From Bryoerythrophyllum caledonicum (Eukaryota > Streptophyta > Bryopsida > Pottiales > Pottiaceae), in contig OZ020514.1 in the NCBI GenBank assembly GCA_963971425.1, positions 42,693,158 to 42,757,157 on the forward strand: a stretch of DNA of 64,000 bases, written 5' to 3'. Within the stretch, counting starts at the first letter, position 1; each line of letters begins with the position of its first letter. Positions 41,445 through 53,747 of this stretch are shown here, piece after piece. Position numbers and translations under genes: made by a program. The notes beneath the pieces were generated by a model. It was not told the origin of the DNA. It did no database searches and worked only from the letters and a program-made list of their open reading frames with translations.

Positions 41445-44216
41445 TTAATCCTCATCTTTATCATCATCTTCTCTTAACCAGTCTAATCCAACCCGAATGG
41501 TGGCTAGACTATCTTGACTCAAACTGTAAGTAACCTCTCCACCTTTGCACCAACCTACTTTTGGAATCATAACAAATTTACAATGCACAAGAAGATGGGC
41601 ATGAATATAAGCAAGTTGGGAGCTGCCAAGAAACACATAGCCATCGTTATACTTTTGGTAGTAAGTACCTCTTACAACAAGATCTCCAACTTCATAATTT
41701 GGACCTCAAGAGCATGTGAATGCTATGGTCACTTGGTGCTTTGCCTGGAAGCACTGCAAAATGTAGAGTTCTACTCCCTCGGTGTTGCCTTCCATGGTAG
41801 GCACAACGTAATTATCACCTGGTCGAATGAGGTCAACAAGTCCGTCACAGTCCAAAACCTCTTTCAAATCATCTGGAAAATGTTCTTCGATGCATTCTTT
41901 ACAATCAAGCATGTGCTCTTGTACGTTAATAAGGTTGGATGGTTTTAATTTCACCAATTCGCAACCCTCAACATGAGATTTATTGACACAATTAGTGCAA
42001 TCAACGTCAAAGCAATGCGCACAAAAGCATGTCAACAACTTTCGAACAAATAGTAGGGTTGGATCAGCTACAGAGAACGAGTATATTGAATGAAGAGCTT
42101 GAGAACCTTTTATCCGTCTCGCAATCAAAACTGCGTTCTCTCATGCAATCTTTTGGAATTTCCCAAAAATACCTTCAAGCTTCCTTGATGCTTATCTTCT
42201 TAAAATTTGTATCCACTAGCCCAACCATTGTCTCATTTAGAAAAGATATTGCGTCATGTGCGTTTTGCATCCTTCTTCACGTGTCATGTAGTTGAGATTG
42301 CCGCAAAGCACGTTTGACAACAACACCTGCACCATCCCATTCCCCCTTTTTGTGCTACGTACCAAAAAAATTCCAACTCATGGTGCAACCATTGGTTAGG
42401 CCAGGATACCTTGCAATGAAGTAAAAGGCTCGAGCACCCTTGAACTCGCCTGCACATCCGTCAAACCACACGACATGGTGTTTTGGGCAAATACCTGCGT
42501 AGACAAAATTTACAAATAGGCATTGGTAATTTTAAATCCTCGTCCAACTAAGTATTCGGTACATATTGTATTCTTTTGTACACAACGTATTCTTTAGTAC
42601 ATAGTGTATAAAAGCACTTAGTTTGTATAATACATACATAGATGTTTTTTGAACAACATAAGAAAAAATGCAGTAACATACCTTGAGATTGCAGCCATTG
42701 TTAGTGTTGGATTAAACAATGTTGTGCAAAGAGGGAATCATGCTTTCCATCATCTGATATATAGAAATGAGAATCCTTCATGGTATCTCCGTTTCCATTG
42801 ATCATGTACGTAATGTGTACAAGGATGCTAATTTATGTTGAGCACCAATACAAGCTTTGTATTTGGTCTTGAATCTCAAAAGTGTAGTTCTCCGCATAGT
42901 CAATATCGTACAAAATCATGTCTTCAGCCGAGCATTTCAACGACAACTTGCAATGCTCATTCTGCCACCGTGCAATGAAATTGTACTAGACAAACTGGGG
43001 CAATTTCGACTTCAAGTATTCAAAAAAAACTTGGGTGGAGGTCTCCTTGTATGCCTCTACAATCCTCTTCTTTGCTTTTCCTTCCGGAGTGAGTCCAATT
43101 ACTTCATTTTCAAAACACTTCCATGTAACGATTGTCGATGCTGAAGATTCTAGGGGGCAAATTGGCAGCATCCAAATACCACAAGCCTTGCACGTACCCA
43201 TGACATATGACAATGCATGCCACTCCGCTTTGGAGCAAACAATCTCTTGTGAAAGTGTTGTTGTTCTGACATATACGTTCAAATGGGCTTCACAATTTAC
43301 TTCATCAATTTGAGATTGACAAATGGCACACTTGCACTTGCAGTCTTAAAGGAAGTGGATTCCTTTTCTTGCATCTCGAATGCGGTTTAATCCTTCTCTA
43401 AGCATATCAATTTTGACGTGGTAGCGACAACAACACACGTTCCTCTCATTGCAAGCTCTTACAAAATATAGCTTCAATTTTTCAAAAGTCCTAAGTTTAA
43501 TTGCAACCTCAGGATGTGCTTCCACAAACCTATTGTAAAAGGCAGTCTGCATAAAAGTTCAAAAAATGTAAGAAAAAACATGAGAATAAGTGAGTTTGAT
43601 CCAGCTTATAACCACATAAGTTGGAGCAGAATTTTGTGTAAACGAAACAAACTCTCTAATGATACTGCCGACAGTTGTTAAGTAAGTGGGATTTATTTCT
43701 AGTACAAAGTGTACAGTTATAGTACAAATGTATTAGAATAAAGGTCACAAAAATATGTACATGAATTTCAAGCAAATAGTGGGTGAAGTGTGTCTCGTAC
43801 GTCTTTGGACTTATCCACTTCTATACGGTCTCCTTCCTGTTGGGGCTTATACGAGTCTCTTTAGTCCGCCACTTGACAACAAGGTCCTTCATTTCTTTAG
43901 ACATACCTAGCCTCTTCTTTCTTTTTGCCAATGCAAAAGGAGTTCTATCCAGACGCACAATCTTACGTCGCAATGCTAAACTTAAGTTTGCAAGATTCAC
44001 CTTCAACATCCTGGACAATGCTTTTATGTTAGTTGCATTCCTAGATACAACTACACCTAGAAGTACAGCCTTCCTAGCAAGCTTGTCCGTAGATTGAACA
44101 CCCTTGACGGCCTCCAACTCCTGTTGATAATTCTGCAAAAATTCAAACTGAGCGTGTGCATCTTGTTTGCAAGGATAATACTCATGAAGGAATGGCTTGA
44201 TGCACTCATCTTCCAA
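41445..44216 (-). pseudogene. Decayed transposase-like gene (DGCAGxFK / DYAENYTF family)
   Basis: Minus-strand exons run from ATG 44216 to about 41445. Exon 1 (44216 to about 43774) ends THFTHYLLEIH. Exon 2 (43541 to about 42838) carries AFYNRFVEAHPEVAIKL, CCCRYHV, KCKCAIC, CKACGIWMLPICP, then YNFIARWQ and DYAENYTFEIQDQIQSLYW. A piece around 42800-42682 has SHFYISDDGKHDS. Exon 4 (from 42494) has HVVWFDGCAGEFKGARAFYF, then TMSWNFFGT and KGEWDGAG. C-terminal Cys/His motifs (CFCAHC, CTNCVNKSHVEGC) end it. The family is multi-copy in bryophytes, lycophytes and invertebrates and looks like an RNase-H-type transposase with Asp in DYAENY and in FDGCAG; that role is inferred. At least six stops interrupt it (43805, 43348, 42987, 42380 regions among them), most explicable by C-to-T change, so it is an old pseudogene. 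It converges on the SET gene. Confidence 0.7.
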
Positions 44217-44819
44217 AAATCACTCCATAATCTTCAGCCTTGAAGATGCTATTGAACAAGCTTGCATCTTACACATGAAAAAATTCAAGATCTCGGATAC
44301 CACACGGCTAGTTCGCGTGAAGACACCGTACTACCTTCCTGTCCATTGTCGGAGGTACTGACAAACAATCTTGAGTCTTCTTTCATCTCCCCCTACAACT
44401 GCCAACGTTATCTTTTTTGCGCTGCCGCCCATTCTCTTAGACTTTGTAGAGATTCAATGTATTCAGCAGCCCTTGCAGGAGGACCCTTCCTCTTTGTTTC
44501 CACATGCCTATTCTCGGATAGATTGTGTCAGACATGCGACAAAACACAACATGCACAATAGCCACGATCTGCACTAAATCAACAAAGCCGCTGGCATATT
44601 GGGGATTCCAAATTTTGCACAGTTTGTACCGTTTGTACTCGTTCGTACTTGTTATACACAAATCTCAAGTTCGGTCAGAGGGTCGACCGTAGTGTGCGAC
44701 GACCTTCCAAGTCCATTTGTAGGTGGATTTAGGATTTGAGTGCCACAAAACACATGACACCACATCGGACGGCATTTCATATGTATGAGGTAGTTCCATC
44801 ACGCAACGTGCATTAAGGT

Positions 44820-47800
44820 AATGATAGTATTAAGGATGCCATTGGAGTTGGTGTCATTGATGTCAAAGTGCTCGTAATAGGGCGTTTGAAGAGGATGACA
44901 ATCAAAGATGTTCACCATGTGTCCAAGTTGGAAGCAAACTTGCTCTCAATAAACAAGCTTGTGTCAAGCGGTATGAAGGTGCAATTCAATGTCGACGGAT
45001 GCTTAATGAAGGTACTAAATGTAGATGTAGTGGCGCTGGCACCTCGTGAAGAAAACTTATATCAAGTGGCCTTTACCAAGGTCTGTAAGGTGGATGCGGT
45101 CAATTTCGCACAATCATCAAGCAAGAATGGCACTATGGAGCTTTGGCATCGTCAACTTGGTCATTTGAACATGAGAAGTGTGCATTTACTTCAAAGCATG
45201 GTAAGTGGCATGACCTTTGGCAAAGATGAGTCATTTGTGCCATTTTGTGAAGGGTGTGTGCAAGGGAAGCAACATAGGGCACCATTTCCAAAGGATGAAG
45301 GGACTTGTGCGACAAAGCCTTTGGAGATTGTACATTTGGATGTATGCGACCTCAAAAATAGCACCTAATTGTTATCAAGTACAACCAAAGTAAATTGCTC
45401 CGGTGTCGTTCTCACAGAGACCTATTGTTCCTTCCCTAAATGATATACAAAACCAAACTACCAAACACTACTCCACAAGTTAGCTATCCTACTCATTATT
45501 TTGCTCAAGATCCGGATCCTTTTGGATTCCGGAGTTCTTACAATAGCTTCCGAAACTAATTTCCGGATAGCTGATAAGAGGTTTGATTTATCTCTATTCC
45601 TCCTCAGAGAGTCTTCCGGACGGTTTAAACGAGTGACCGGAAGGCCACTGATCATGTTTTGCGTAAGTGGTCAGATTCCCCACTGCCTTGTGACTTAAAG
45701 TGGCTAGACACCAACACTTCCTACTCCGCTAACCGGTGGACGATTATTGTTGCCGGACCCACACCCACACAACATCCGAATGGCCATTCGGATGCGGTCA
45801 TGTAGAGGTAAATCTGGACTTCAACGACATTCCGATTAGTAGTTCAGTGGTTCTACTGAGTGAGCTTTACAATTTGCAAGTGAATCTCTTTCTAGACATA
45901 CACATCGGGCTTTTTCCCTAAGGTAGGAGGAGATTCCAACCTCAACCAAAATCCGGGTTCACACGAATAATCCGTGCCTTAGAGACTACGAGGCACACCT
46001 CTGCAATACGTCTCTTCCCCTCCTGGCTACTTCCGGACCGTGAAGAATGTTATGGCTCTCCCTAACCTCTTCTACAACTCTTCCGAGCAATCTCCCAATG
46101 CAAGTTCCAACCGGTTACTCCAAATACAAACACTTTAACACTCAACACACAAAAACTAAATCACCATAGTCCAACCACAATGGATCTGTTCTTCACAAGA
46201 AAACACTCAATCATCACAGTTTAAGATAACAAAAGAGTGGTAGATAGAAAACGTTCTCAGCAAAAGAAACAAGATGATGAGTTTTCTAAAACTCATCTAT
46301 TAAGTACTTACTAAATTCCCTAAACTAGAATCTGTTTTATCCGCAAGAAATTCGGAATATCCTATCCTATTGGCAATGAAAGAAAATAAAGTCTTATCCC
46401 TAAAAATCCAGAAATCCGATCTCAGATCCAAAAACTTTGGATCTCAGATCCGGATTTTCCGCTCCTAATTGGTAAGGTAGTTAATGGAATTATTTAGCCT
46501 AGGGTTTGGCATGTAGGTGCAATCTTGAGCCCGATCGTTTAATCGCTACCAAACCTAAGCAACTAAAAATTCCTAACTTCAAACCTAATTCTAGGCTAGG
46601 GAGTCTTCTGAGCACCCTTATTTCGACTACCCTTGCGCCTAGGGGATTCCTCTACAACGCCCTGCGCCTTATCTGTCTTCTCCGGAGTTGGTTTTGGTGC
46701 CTGACTCTTGCTTTCGGAAGCTGGGGTCGTCGGCTCCCGGTCGTCAATGGTTGGCACTACGTGCGACGCCTTCTCTGTGGTGTCGGCCGAGGTTTCCACT
46801 ACATCCTTGGCGCTGGAAGTCTTGTCCGGAAGACCCCTAGACAATGGAGAAGTCGTCTTCCGGAGGGTGGAGGAGAGAGAGAAGGAAGGAAGCTGGAAAG
46901 TTGAGGGAGTTCCTAGGAAAAGTGTTGCCGGAAGCGTGTCCTTCCAAGACTTGAGGGTGTCCGTGCTAGGCAAATGAACTTTATTCCAGCTCATTGGTGA
47001 TGAAGCATCGGGTGTACTAAGAATCTTTTCCTCTTGCCGCTTACGCTTACCCTCTCCGAAAGCCCTCGGTGCTCTATTCGACGGTCCGACTTCATCCGGT
47101 GATGAGTCGAGGTCGTTAAGTGAGTTCGGCACCCCTAGTTCCTCCCGGACAACGATGTTGGCCGCGTTGTTGGCCAAAAGCTGCCACTGCCCCCATGTCT
47201 TCTCTATCTTATGTCCGTGATCCATGAGAAACCGGATGATCTACTCGCGGTCACCTTTCCTTCCTTCTCCAAGCGTTTATTGAAGAAGAGGCTCCAGTCG
47301 ACCGTGTCAATCGGAAATCCTAGCGCCTCCCGGACTTCTACGTGCACTTGAGCCGCTGCGGTGGCCCTGTCCTCCGCTTCCTTCCGGGCTGCTCGTGCCT
47401 CCGTTATTGCTATTTTTGACATCGCCAACTCTTGTTGCAACTTTGCACGTGATTGGACCAAAAGAGCCTGCTCCTCCTCCAACAAGGTCAGCCAGGCTTT
47501 TACGTGACGGACGTCCCTCAACCAGGGAAGGATCTCTGATAACTCATCCACCTTGAGCTCGGCCAAGATCTTGAACATCAGCTTTGAGCTATCCGCGATG
47601 AATTGGTTGAGCAACGAGGTCCGCCACGCCACGTGCTGAAGCAACTCCATAATATCCTCCGCCAGTTTTCAGCAGAGTTTCGGGGGCTCTACATAAGGCA
47701 CAATTGGCAGTCGTCTAGATGGACTTGCCAACGCCGGATCCAGGGAGATTGTTTGGATCTTGGTTGGTGGCGATACCGCTAGTTCCGCCTTGGGCTGCAC

Positions 47801-50800
47801 CGACCGACTTCACTTCCGAGTTAGAGGGGTTTTGACCGAAGGCGGCTCCACTGCTTTGGGCTCGTCTTCGGAGTCGATTTCTCGTCCGCCATACTTTTGA
47901 ATGTTCAGAAGTTCTTCATATCCGTCTTGCTCCACCAGTAACAGCAACTCGTGCTTCACGTAAAGGTGGGTCAGGTAAGATAGGAGCGGCGATCCAATTT
48001 TCCTTGTCTAGTGGAGGCCCTTGACAACCTTCCTACGAGGTCGTGCATCAACGATGCCCAGTCGACGGTGATCATCCCGCGCATGGCACCTAAGAAGATG
48101 CTCGCTAATTTGGACACCAACCACTTAGGCTTCTCTGTATGGAATATTGGATTTAGAAACCCTATGACGATGCGCGCATGGGATCAATGAGGTCGTTCAT
48201 CGTGAAGCCGTCCTTTGAAATAGCGTGAGGGTGGAATTCCCCGTCAACATACTCGTCGTTCTTCTCCAGCACCTTCACTTCTCCGTATCGGAAAACATAG
48301 GTACGTTTCTACTCGGCTACTGTCCACCTCTCAGGATGAGCTCGGAGACTATTGTCGTATTGGTTGTCAGGTGCTCCAATCAATTCCGTCACCAAACCTT
48401 CTTCATTTGTGCCCCACGCCACTTACATGAGTACGGCACACCCCATCTCGTCAAGGTAGTGGTACAAGGTCAACACGTCCTTGTCTTCTATTGGATACTC
48501 CAGAGTCACCCTTATGATCGGTGGTCCTCCGGCGGTCCTTCCGAAAATATTTTGTATCATGAGTGTTTTTCTCAGGACGTAGTCTCCCTAGAAGGAGCAA
48601 AAAACAAGAGAGAGAGAGAGAGAAAGAGCAGAAAACGACAATTTATGAAGAGTTCTTGTTTCAGACCCCTTTTATAAAAGGCACGACGTACAGTCACCAA
48701 TAATGGTTTTGGTGCGCTTCCAAAACCTCATAATGATGTTTCTGACTTCCGGCTATCCGGGACATCTGATTACCGGAAAGTTGCTGAAGATAACGTCGTT
48801 TAACAATTCCATTTCAGCACATAATTCTTATTTTTTATTTCTACCTAGTTGCACTAATCAACACCGTTTTATTCACTAATTTTTATTTTTTTCTTTATTC
48901 ACCGGATTTATAAGGTAACATCCGGAACCTTGTGGGAATGGATTTCCACAGTACACATTGAAGACAAAGGAAGAGTGCCTTGAGAAATTCAAGGAGTATA
49001 AGGCGCTTGCGGAGAAGCAATCTCAAGACAAAATTAAAGTGTTTTGGTCCGACAATGGTGGAGAGTTCATCTCCAAGGCATTTCGAGGCTACTTGTAGCA
49101 TCCAGCATCAAAAGGCAACCTTCAACATCGTACACGCTTGAGCAAAACAAAGTGGCCGAGCAAGCTAACCGCACCATTGTGGAAATGGCAAGGAGTATGA
49201 TCCATGCTCAATGGCTCAAACTTGCTCTTTGAGCGGAACCGGTGACCAATGCAGTGTACATCAGCAATTGCTCCCCAACAAGGACGCTTGTCACCATCAC
49301 ACCACAAGAGGCTTGGAGCGGCCGCAAGCCATGCATTGCAAACATGCAAGTGTTTGAATGCATTGCATACGCAATTGTGTCGGATGCAAAGACGGGTAAA
49401 TTCGATGCGAAAGGCACAAAGTGTTTTTTTCTTGTCTATTGTAAGGGCACCAAGGCATATCGTCTCATGTGTCTTGAGACGAAGAAGATCATTTGGGGTG
49501 GTGATGTGGTGTTTGTTGAAGATTGCTCAAGTATTGGTCATGGTTTGGAGATGAGCCCAAGTGGGAGTAGTGAGACGCCTTCATTGGTTTTGGTGGACTG
49601 ATCTTCCAAACCAAGTACCACGGATGATAGTGATCCCAAGAAGGAGAAGACAGTGAATGGTGAAGAAGAAGGTGCAACCGTGGGCCCTTCAACAATACCT
49701 ACATCAACACCAAGTGGAGATGGAAATAATGAGCGCACTCAAGAGCCACAATATCCAAGAAGGGAGTGGCAGCCGTTTGAAGAGTAGTGGATGATTCACA
49801 CTTTGCGGCAACATGAAGTCGAGCGGGCCAATGTGGCCACTTTCGAGGATCCATCGAACGTATGTAAAGCAATGCAATCCAAGCATGCAAATAAATAAGA
49901 GGCGGCCATGCAAGATCGGTATGAATTACTCATGGCAAATGAAACTTAGGAGTTCGCTCCCCTTCTAAAGGGTCGCAAGAGCGTTAGATGCAAGTGGGTG
50001 TTTCGCACAAAGAAAGATGCTTCGAGTGAAGTTGTGCGCCACAAGGTGTAGTAGGTGGCAAAGAGATACTGTGAAGTTGAAGGAATGGACTTCCTTGAGA
50101 CCTTTGCTCTCGTTGCAAAGTTCAACACGATTAAATGCATCCTTGCACTTGAAGCCTCGTTAGATTTGGAGATCTATCCAATCAATATGACAATGGCATT
50201 TTTGAATGGCGATTTCAAAGAGGACACCTACATGACCAAAGCACAAGGTTTTGAGAAGGACTCTGAGCATCTTGTGTGCAAGCTCAAGAAGTTGTTGTAT
50301 GGACTCAAGCAATCACCAAGGGCTTGGTACCAACGGATCAACTCATTTTTTATCAAAGAGGGTTTTAGAAGAAGTGAAGTGGATCACTCATTGTACATAA
50401 AGCAAACGGATGAAAACTTGTTGATAGTGCTCATCTATGTGGATGGCTTGATCATCTTGGCTACCATTTTGGCCGAGTTGACATGGGTCAAAGGCAAGCT
50501 CAATGCGGAGTTTAACATGACCGATCTTGGCGAGTTGAAGCATTGTCTTGGTGTGGAATTTGTGAGGGATCGCAAAGCACGTATCATCTTCATGAGCCAA
50601 AAGAAGTACATTGAAGAGATGCTCAAGCGCTTCAACATGGAAGAGTGGGGGAAATGAGAAGAGGTGAAAGAAACTTAAGAGGTACTTGTATGGCACAAGG
50701 TCAAAGAAGTAGGACCAATCCACATGTCTTGCATGCGATAAGCTTGGACAAGTAGGTGGCCATGAGTTGGCATAGAAGGACTTGCAAGTTGCTTGAGAAG

Positions 50801-50880
50801 CTAGTTGCAAGATGCATGAGACGCCAATAGGTGGTAGTATAAGTAAAGGCCTTTTAAAGAAGGCAACATCTCACTCCAAG
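44820..50880 (+). mobile_element. Fossil Ty1/Copia retrotransposon, broken and split
   Basis: Parts in Copia order on the plus strand are the protease-linker end and GAG-pre-integrase zinc segment (44868-45360), the integrase core and C-terminal part (about 48950-49600) and the reverse transcriptase (about 50055-50657). The order integrase before reverse transcriptase identifies Copia. I could not find matching long terminal repeats or a whole RNase H part, so both ends appear truncated. It is interrupted by another insertion at about 45361-48945. It is broken, with on the order of ten breaks besides the insertion, and looks old. Confidence 0.85.
45361..48945 (-). mobile_element. Insertion nested in the Copia fossil, probably a retroelement remnant
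   Basis: This block separates the two halves of the Copia integrase region. It differs in composition from its host, with many CCGGA/TCCGG motifs like the 58-63 kb region. Minus-strand frames at 46596-47225 and 47204-47650 encode a Ser/Pro/Lys-rich protein and a helical coiled-coil protein, which resemble a gag-like region. The family is not certain. Terminal repeats were not identified, and it looks broken. It is younger than the Copia element it sits in. Confidence 0.4.
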
Positions 50881-51338
50881 CATTGTTTGTACTACCTTGT
50901 GGGTCTTTCACTTGCTTGTGCAACCATCTTTTTACTTCTTTTAATATCAATAGTTTGAAGAAGGGACATCACTAGGCTTAGGACTTGTATTTATCATGGA
51001 TAGTTGTGGACTACTAATTTAACAAACAAGCGTCCTTGGCGTCCTTTTGTACTTACTTTTTAGTTCTTTGTACGGCATCCAGTTTTACCAAAGGCCATTT
51101 TAGCAAATACTACACTTTGTTCACTTAAATGGATAATCCATATACTTGGGCTCAAGAATGTGAGCAGTGGACGGGGTTGTACAAATGGGTGATGCCTATG
51201 GCACTGGAAAATCTTTCCATTGTACAACATCACGATTTGTTGCGGTATGCTACAATACGGGGAGGAGGCTACCGACCGCAAGCGTGACGTTTTACTCTTA
51301 TTGACTATGTGTATTTGCAGCAAGCATAACCCACCACC
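50881..51338. other. No gene seen
   Basis: Spacer between the Copia fossil and the PHD remnant, with a TTTTGTACTTACTTTTTAG-like stretch similar in style to the 33-44 kb set. Nothing coding is supported. Confidence 0.35.
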
Positions 51339-51671
51339 TTGGATGTGACAGCAAGACAGGTGATCTTACGAGTTTGTGAGGTTAAAAATTTAGGAGTGTT
51401 ACTATTGGAGGGTCGTGATGGTAAAATATGGAAGGATCACATGTGCAATTGGACACCTTGCCATTTGCCACACATTGATGGCACAATACAGCTTGGTCTT
51501 TTTCACATCTTTGCAGGATTGCAATGTTGGTTGTGTGGTAGTGCCAAACGGGGTGCTACGATGGTCATTTGTAACTTGTGTTCTCCGGGGTGGCATCTAG
51601 AATGTCTAATCCTACCTCTTTTAAAGGTTTTAGTGGGTCAATGGTTGTGTCCACAACTTTTACCACATTGA
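51339..51671 (+). pseudogene. PHD-finger gene remnant
   Basis: An open frame of 110 residues. Its last third is a PHD finger: CWLCGSAKRGATMVICNLC, then GWHLECL, and GQWLCP at the end. This gives C-x2-C-x8-C-x2-C-x4-H-x2-C and the closing W-x-C, with the final Cys of the motif missing (LCPQLLPH). PHD fingers read histone H3 tails. The protein breaks off soon after and no start or flanking exon is clear, so it is a fragment. It could have belonged with the SET and RING pieces at 33-37 kb before the Copia insertion, but that is only a guess from proximity. Confidence 0.55.
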
Positions 51672-52389
51672 AAGTTTGCGTAGACAAGGTCATACCATCA
51701 AAAAGTGTTGGAGGTGATTAACGATGAGGCTCATAGTGCTCCTGGCCTATACATTTCTATACGGACTTTTAGTGTCCTTGTAGATTTACTTGATTTCTCT
51801 GGACTTGAGAGGTTTTCATGATCGATCATTCCTCTAGTTTACGTTAATTGTATGGTTTGCTGGTGTGAAAGGGACTTCAGTAGGGGCAAATGGGGCAAGT
51901 AAAGAGGTCCTTGTAGACCAATTATTAAAAGTTGTGGTCTGGATATTTATTTATTTTTTCGTAGCCTGGGTTGCCGAGTGGTTGATAGTTTCTATGGTAA
52001 ACTATTGTTTTTGTTGTTTACGGAAGTAATAGTGATGGTTTAGTCACCATTGCTCTCGTTTTGTCTCTAATTGTGTGCTCTCACCTGTTGGCACAATGTT
52101 ATTTTTGCAAGATGTATTTGTATACGACACTTGTTACATAAAAAAAGTGTATTAAAACTTAGCAAGATATACACCTTTGAATACAAGATTCTTCAACTAA
52201 CATCTTTCATTTCGAGGTCAGTTTAAATATGAACTTTATCATGCTCAAATATAACATGATAGATATAGAAATATATGACCATTTTGCAACTTCTCAAGCA
52301 TGTAGCAGGTGTAATAATGATCTAATTTTGAAATGCCATGTGTCATTGGATTAGGCTCAATACAAATACAAACTTTTGTAACTGCCGTA
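51672..52389. other. No gene seen
   Basis: AT-rich, T-rich sequence without a convincing frame, RNA or repeat. Confidence 0.35.
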
Positions 52390-52391
52390 TA

Positions 52392-53459
52392 CCGTAGGTG
52401 AACCTCTAGTTCGGCACCTCTATGCCGAATTATTAATTAAAGTCAGTAAAGGCCTTTCGGCATCCAAAATAAAGATTAAATTAATTTTGGCAAGCAATCA
52501 CATATTACTATGTTAAGCACTTTTGACGACCACGGGGTTTGAATTCAAGACCTTGAGGTGCGAATTCAAAGCCTCCATGCATGCACTACACTAAAGATGA
52601 TATTTAGTGTTCACAACACTAATTACGAACTTGAACGCTAAATGTCAATTACCCTACTAATGTAACAACATTAAATGTCAATTTAAACACTAATTGTCAA
52701 TTTCAGTAACTTTTGCCCTTATTACATTTTAACATATTGACATTTAGTGTTGGTTATGTAACAATGTCATATGCCACATTTCATTGCAAGTCACCCAAAT
52801 CTCGCCACATGTCAAAAGCAAACCTTCCATGTTGGGCTGATTTTTTTAAGGTTGGATTTTCAAATGATGATTTTGGGGGCAGTTTTTGTCCAATTTGAGA
52901 GTTTCTGGTGCCTATCTAAACTGATTTGAAAAGACGCTTCCAATGGCATCTTACCCATCTCCAAATTCGTCTTAAATAAAAAGTTATAGTGAATATTTTT
53001 GGGCAGATTTCTTGAGTTTTGGTTGAAAGTTTGAGGAGGCATATCTTTATCAATTTCGCACCAATTCTATCAAGTGAGGTGACCAGCTTATGTGTTTTTT
53101 CAAGGAGATTCCATCGGTATATGATACATCTTCTAATTCGTCGTAATGCAAAAGTTATGAACAATTTTGTTAGACTGATTTTTTGACATCAAACACTAAG
53201 TGTAAACAAATTGACATTTAGTGAAAGTCAGGTCATAGGGGTAGTTACACTATTGGTCCCTAAACACTAAATATCATCTTTAGTGTACCTAGAAGGCAGG
53301 CTTTTTCAAGCCCCACTCTCCTTTGATGTCTTCCAATGGGACAAATTCCATAAATATATTTAGTTTCTTTAGTATCAACAATTTCATTAAACATTTTCCC
53401 ACTTAATTCGGCAAGCATTTTTCAAATCAGTAAAAGCCGAACTAGAGGTTCACTAACGG
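52392..53459. mobile_element. TIR DNA transposon remnant flanked by TA, host of a nested element
   Basis: The left end CCGTAGGTGAACCTCTAG and the right end (opposite strand) CCGTTAGTGAACCTCTAG match at all but two bases, and both run on with TTCGGC. TA lies on both sides (52390-52391 and 53460-53461), as expected for a TA target duplication of the Tc1/mariner type or a related group. GCCGAA-type repeats lie inside both ends. No transposase is encoded, so it is non-autonomous. Removing the inner element at 52588-53286 leaves about 370 bases, a MITE-like size. Confidence 0.75.
52588..53286. mobile_element. Second TIR element nested inside the first
   Basis: Both ends carry TACACTAAAGATGATATTTA (left 52587-52606; right on the opposite strand), continuing as GTGTT, so the inverted ends are perfect over about 25 bases. 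Inside lie many TTTAGTGT/ACACTAAA motifs. No protein is encoded. The end sequence resembles the element at 14881-15803. The left flank adds CACT, hinting at CACTA-type, but the right flank does not. Confidence 0.75.
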
Positions 53460-53747
53460 TACTTCTTCAACTCTTACACCTCGTATGTGAAATGCACATA
53501 AAACATCGTAATGTGGCTTCTCAGACTTTAAGGGTTAAGGGTTAAACCCCGCGCACATCGTCGTCTCTCCCAAAACAATAACCTATACACACACAGACTA
53601 AATGAGTCAAACAAACACACCCATACCCTCCTCAAGCTTCCAAAGAGAGAGACGCACGCATTTTGAGGCCCCTTGCCATCACCATCGCCGGAGCCAGAGG
53701 AAGAGAGAGGGAGAGAGAGGCAGGGGAGAGGCAGGGGCTTGATCAAG
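53460..53747 (+). promoter_or_regulatory. Promoter and leader of the epsilon-COP gene
   Basis: Contains TTAAGGGTTAAGGGTTAAAC telo-box-like motifs at 53528-53548 and a purine-rich GA leader (about 53695-53735) directly before the ATG, common in plant housekeeping genes. No TATA box is obvious. Confidence 0.45.
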
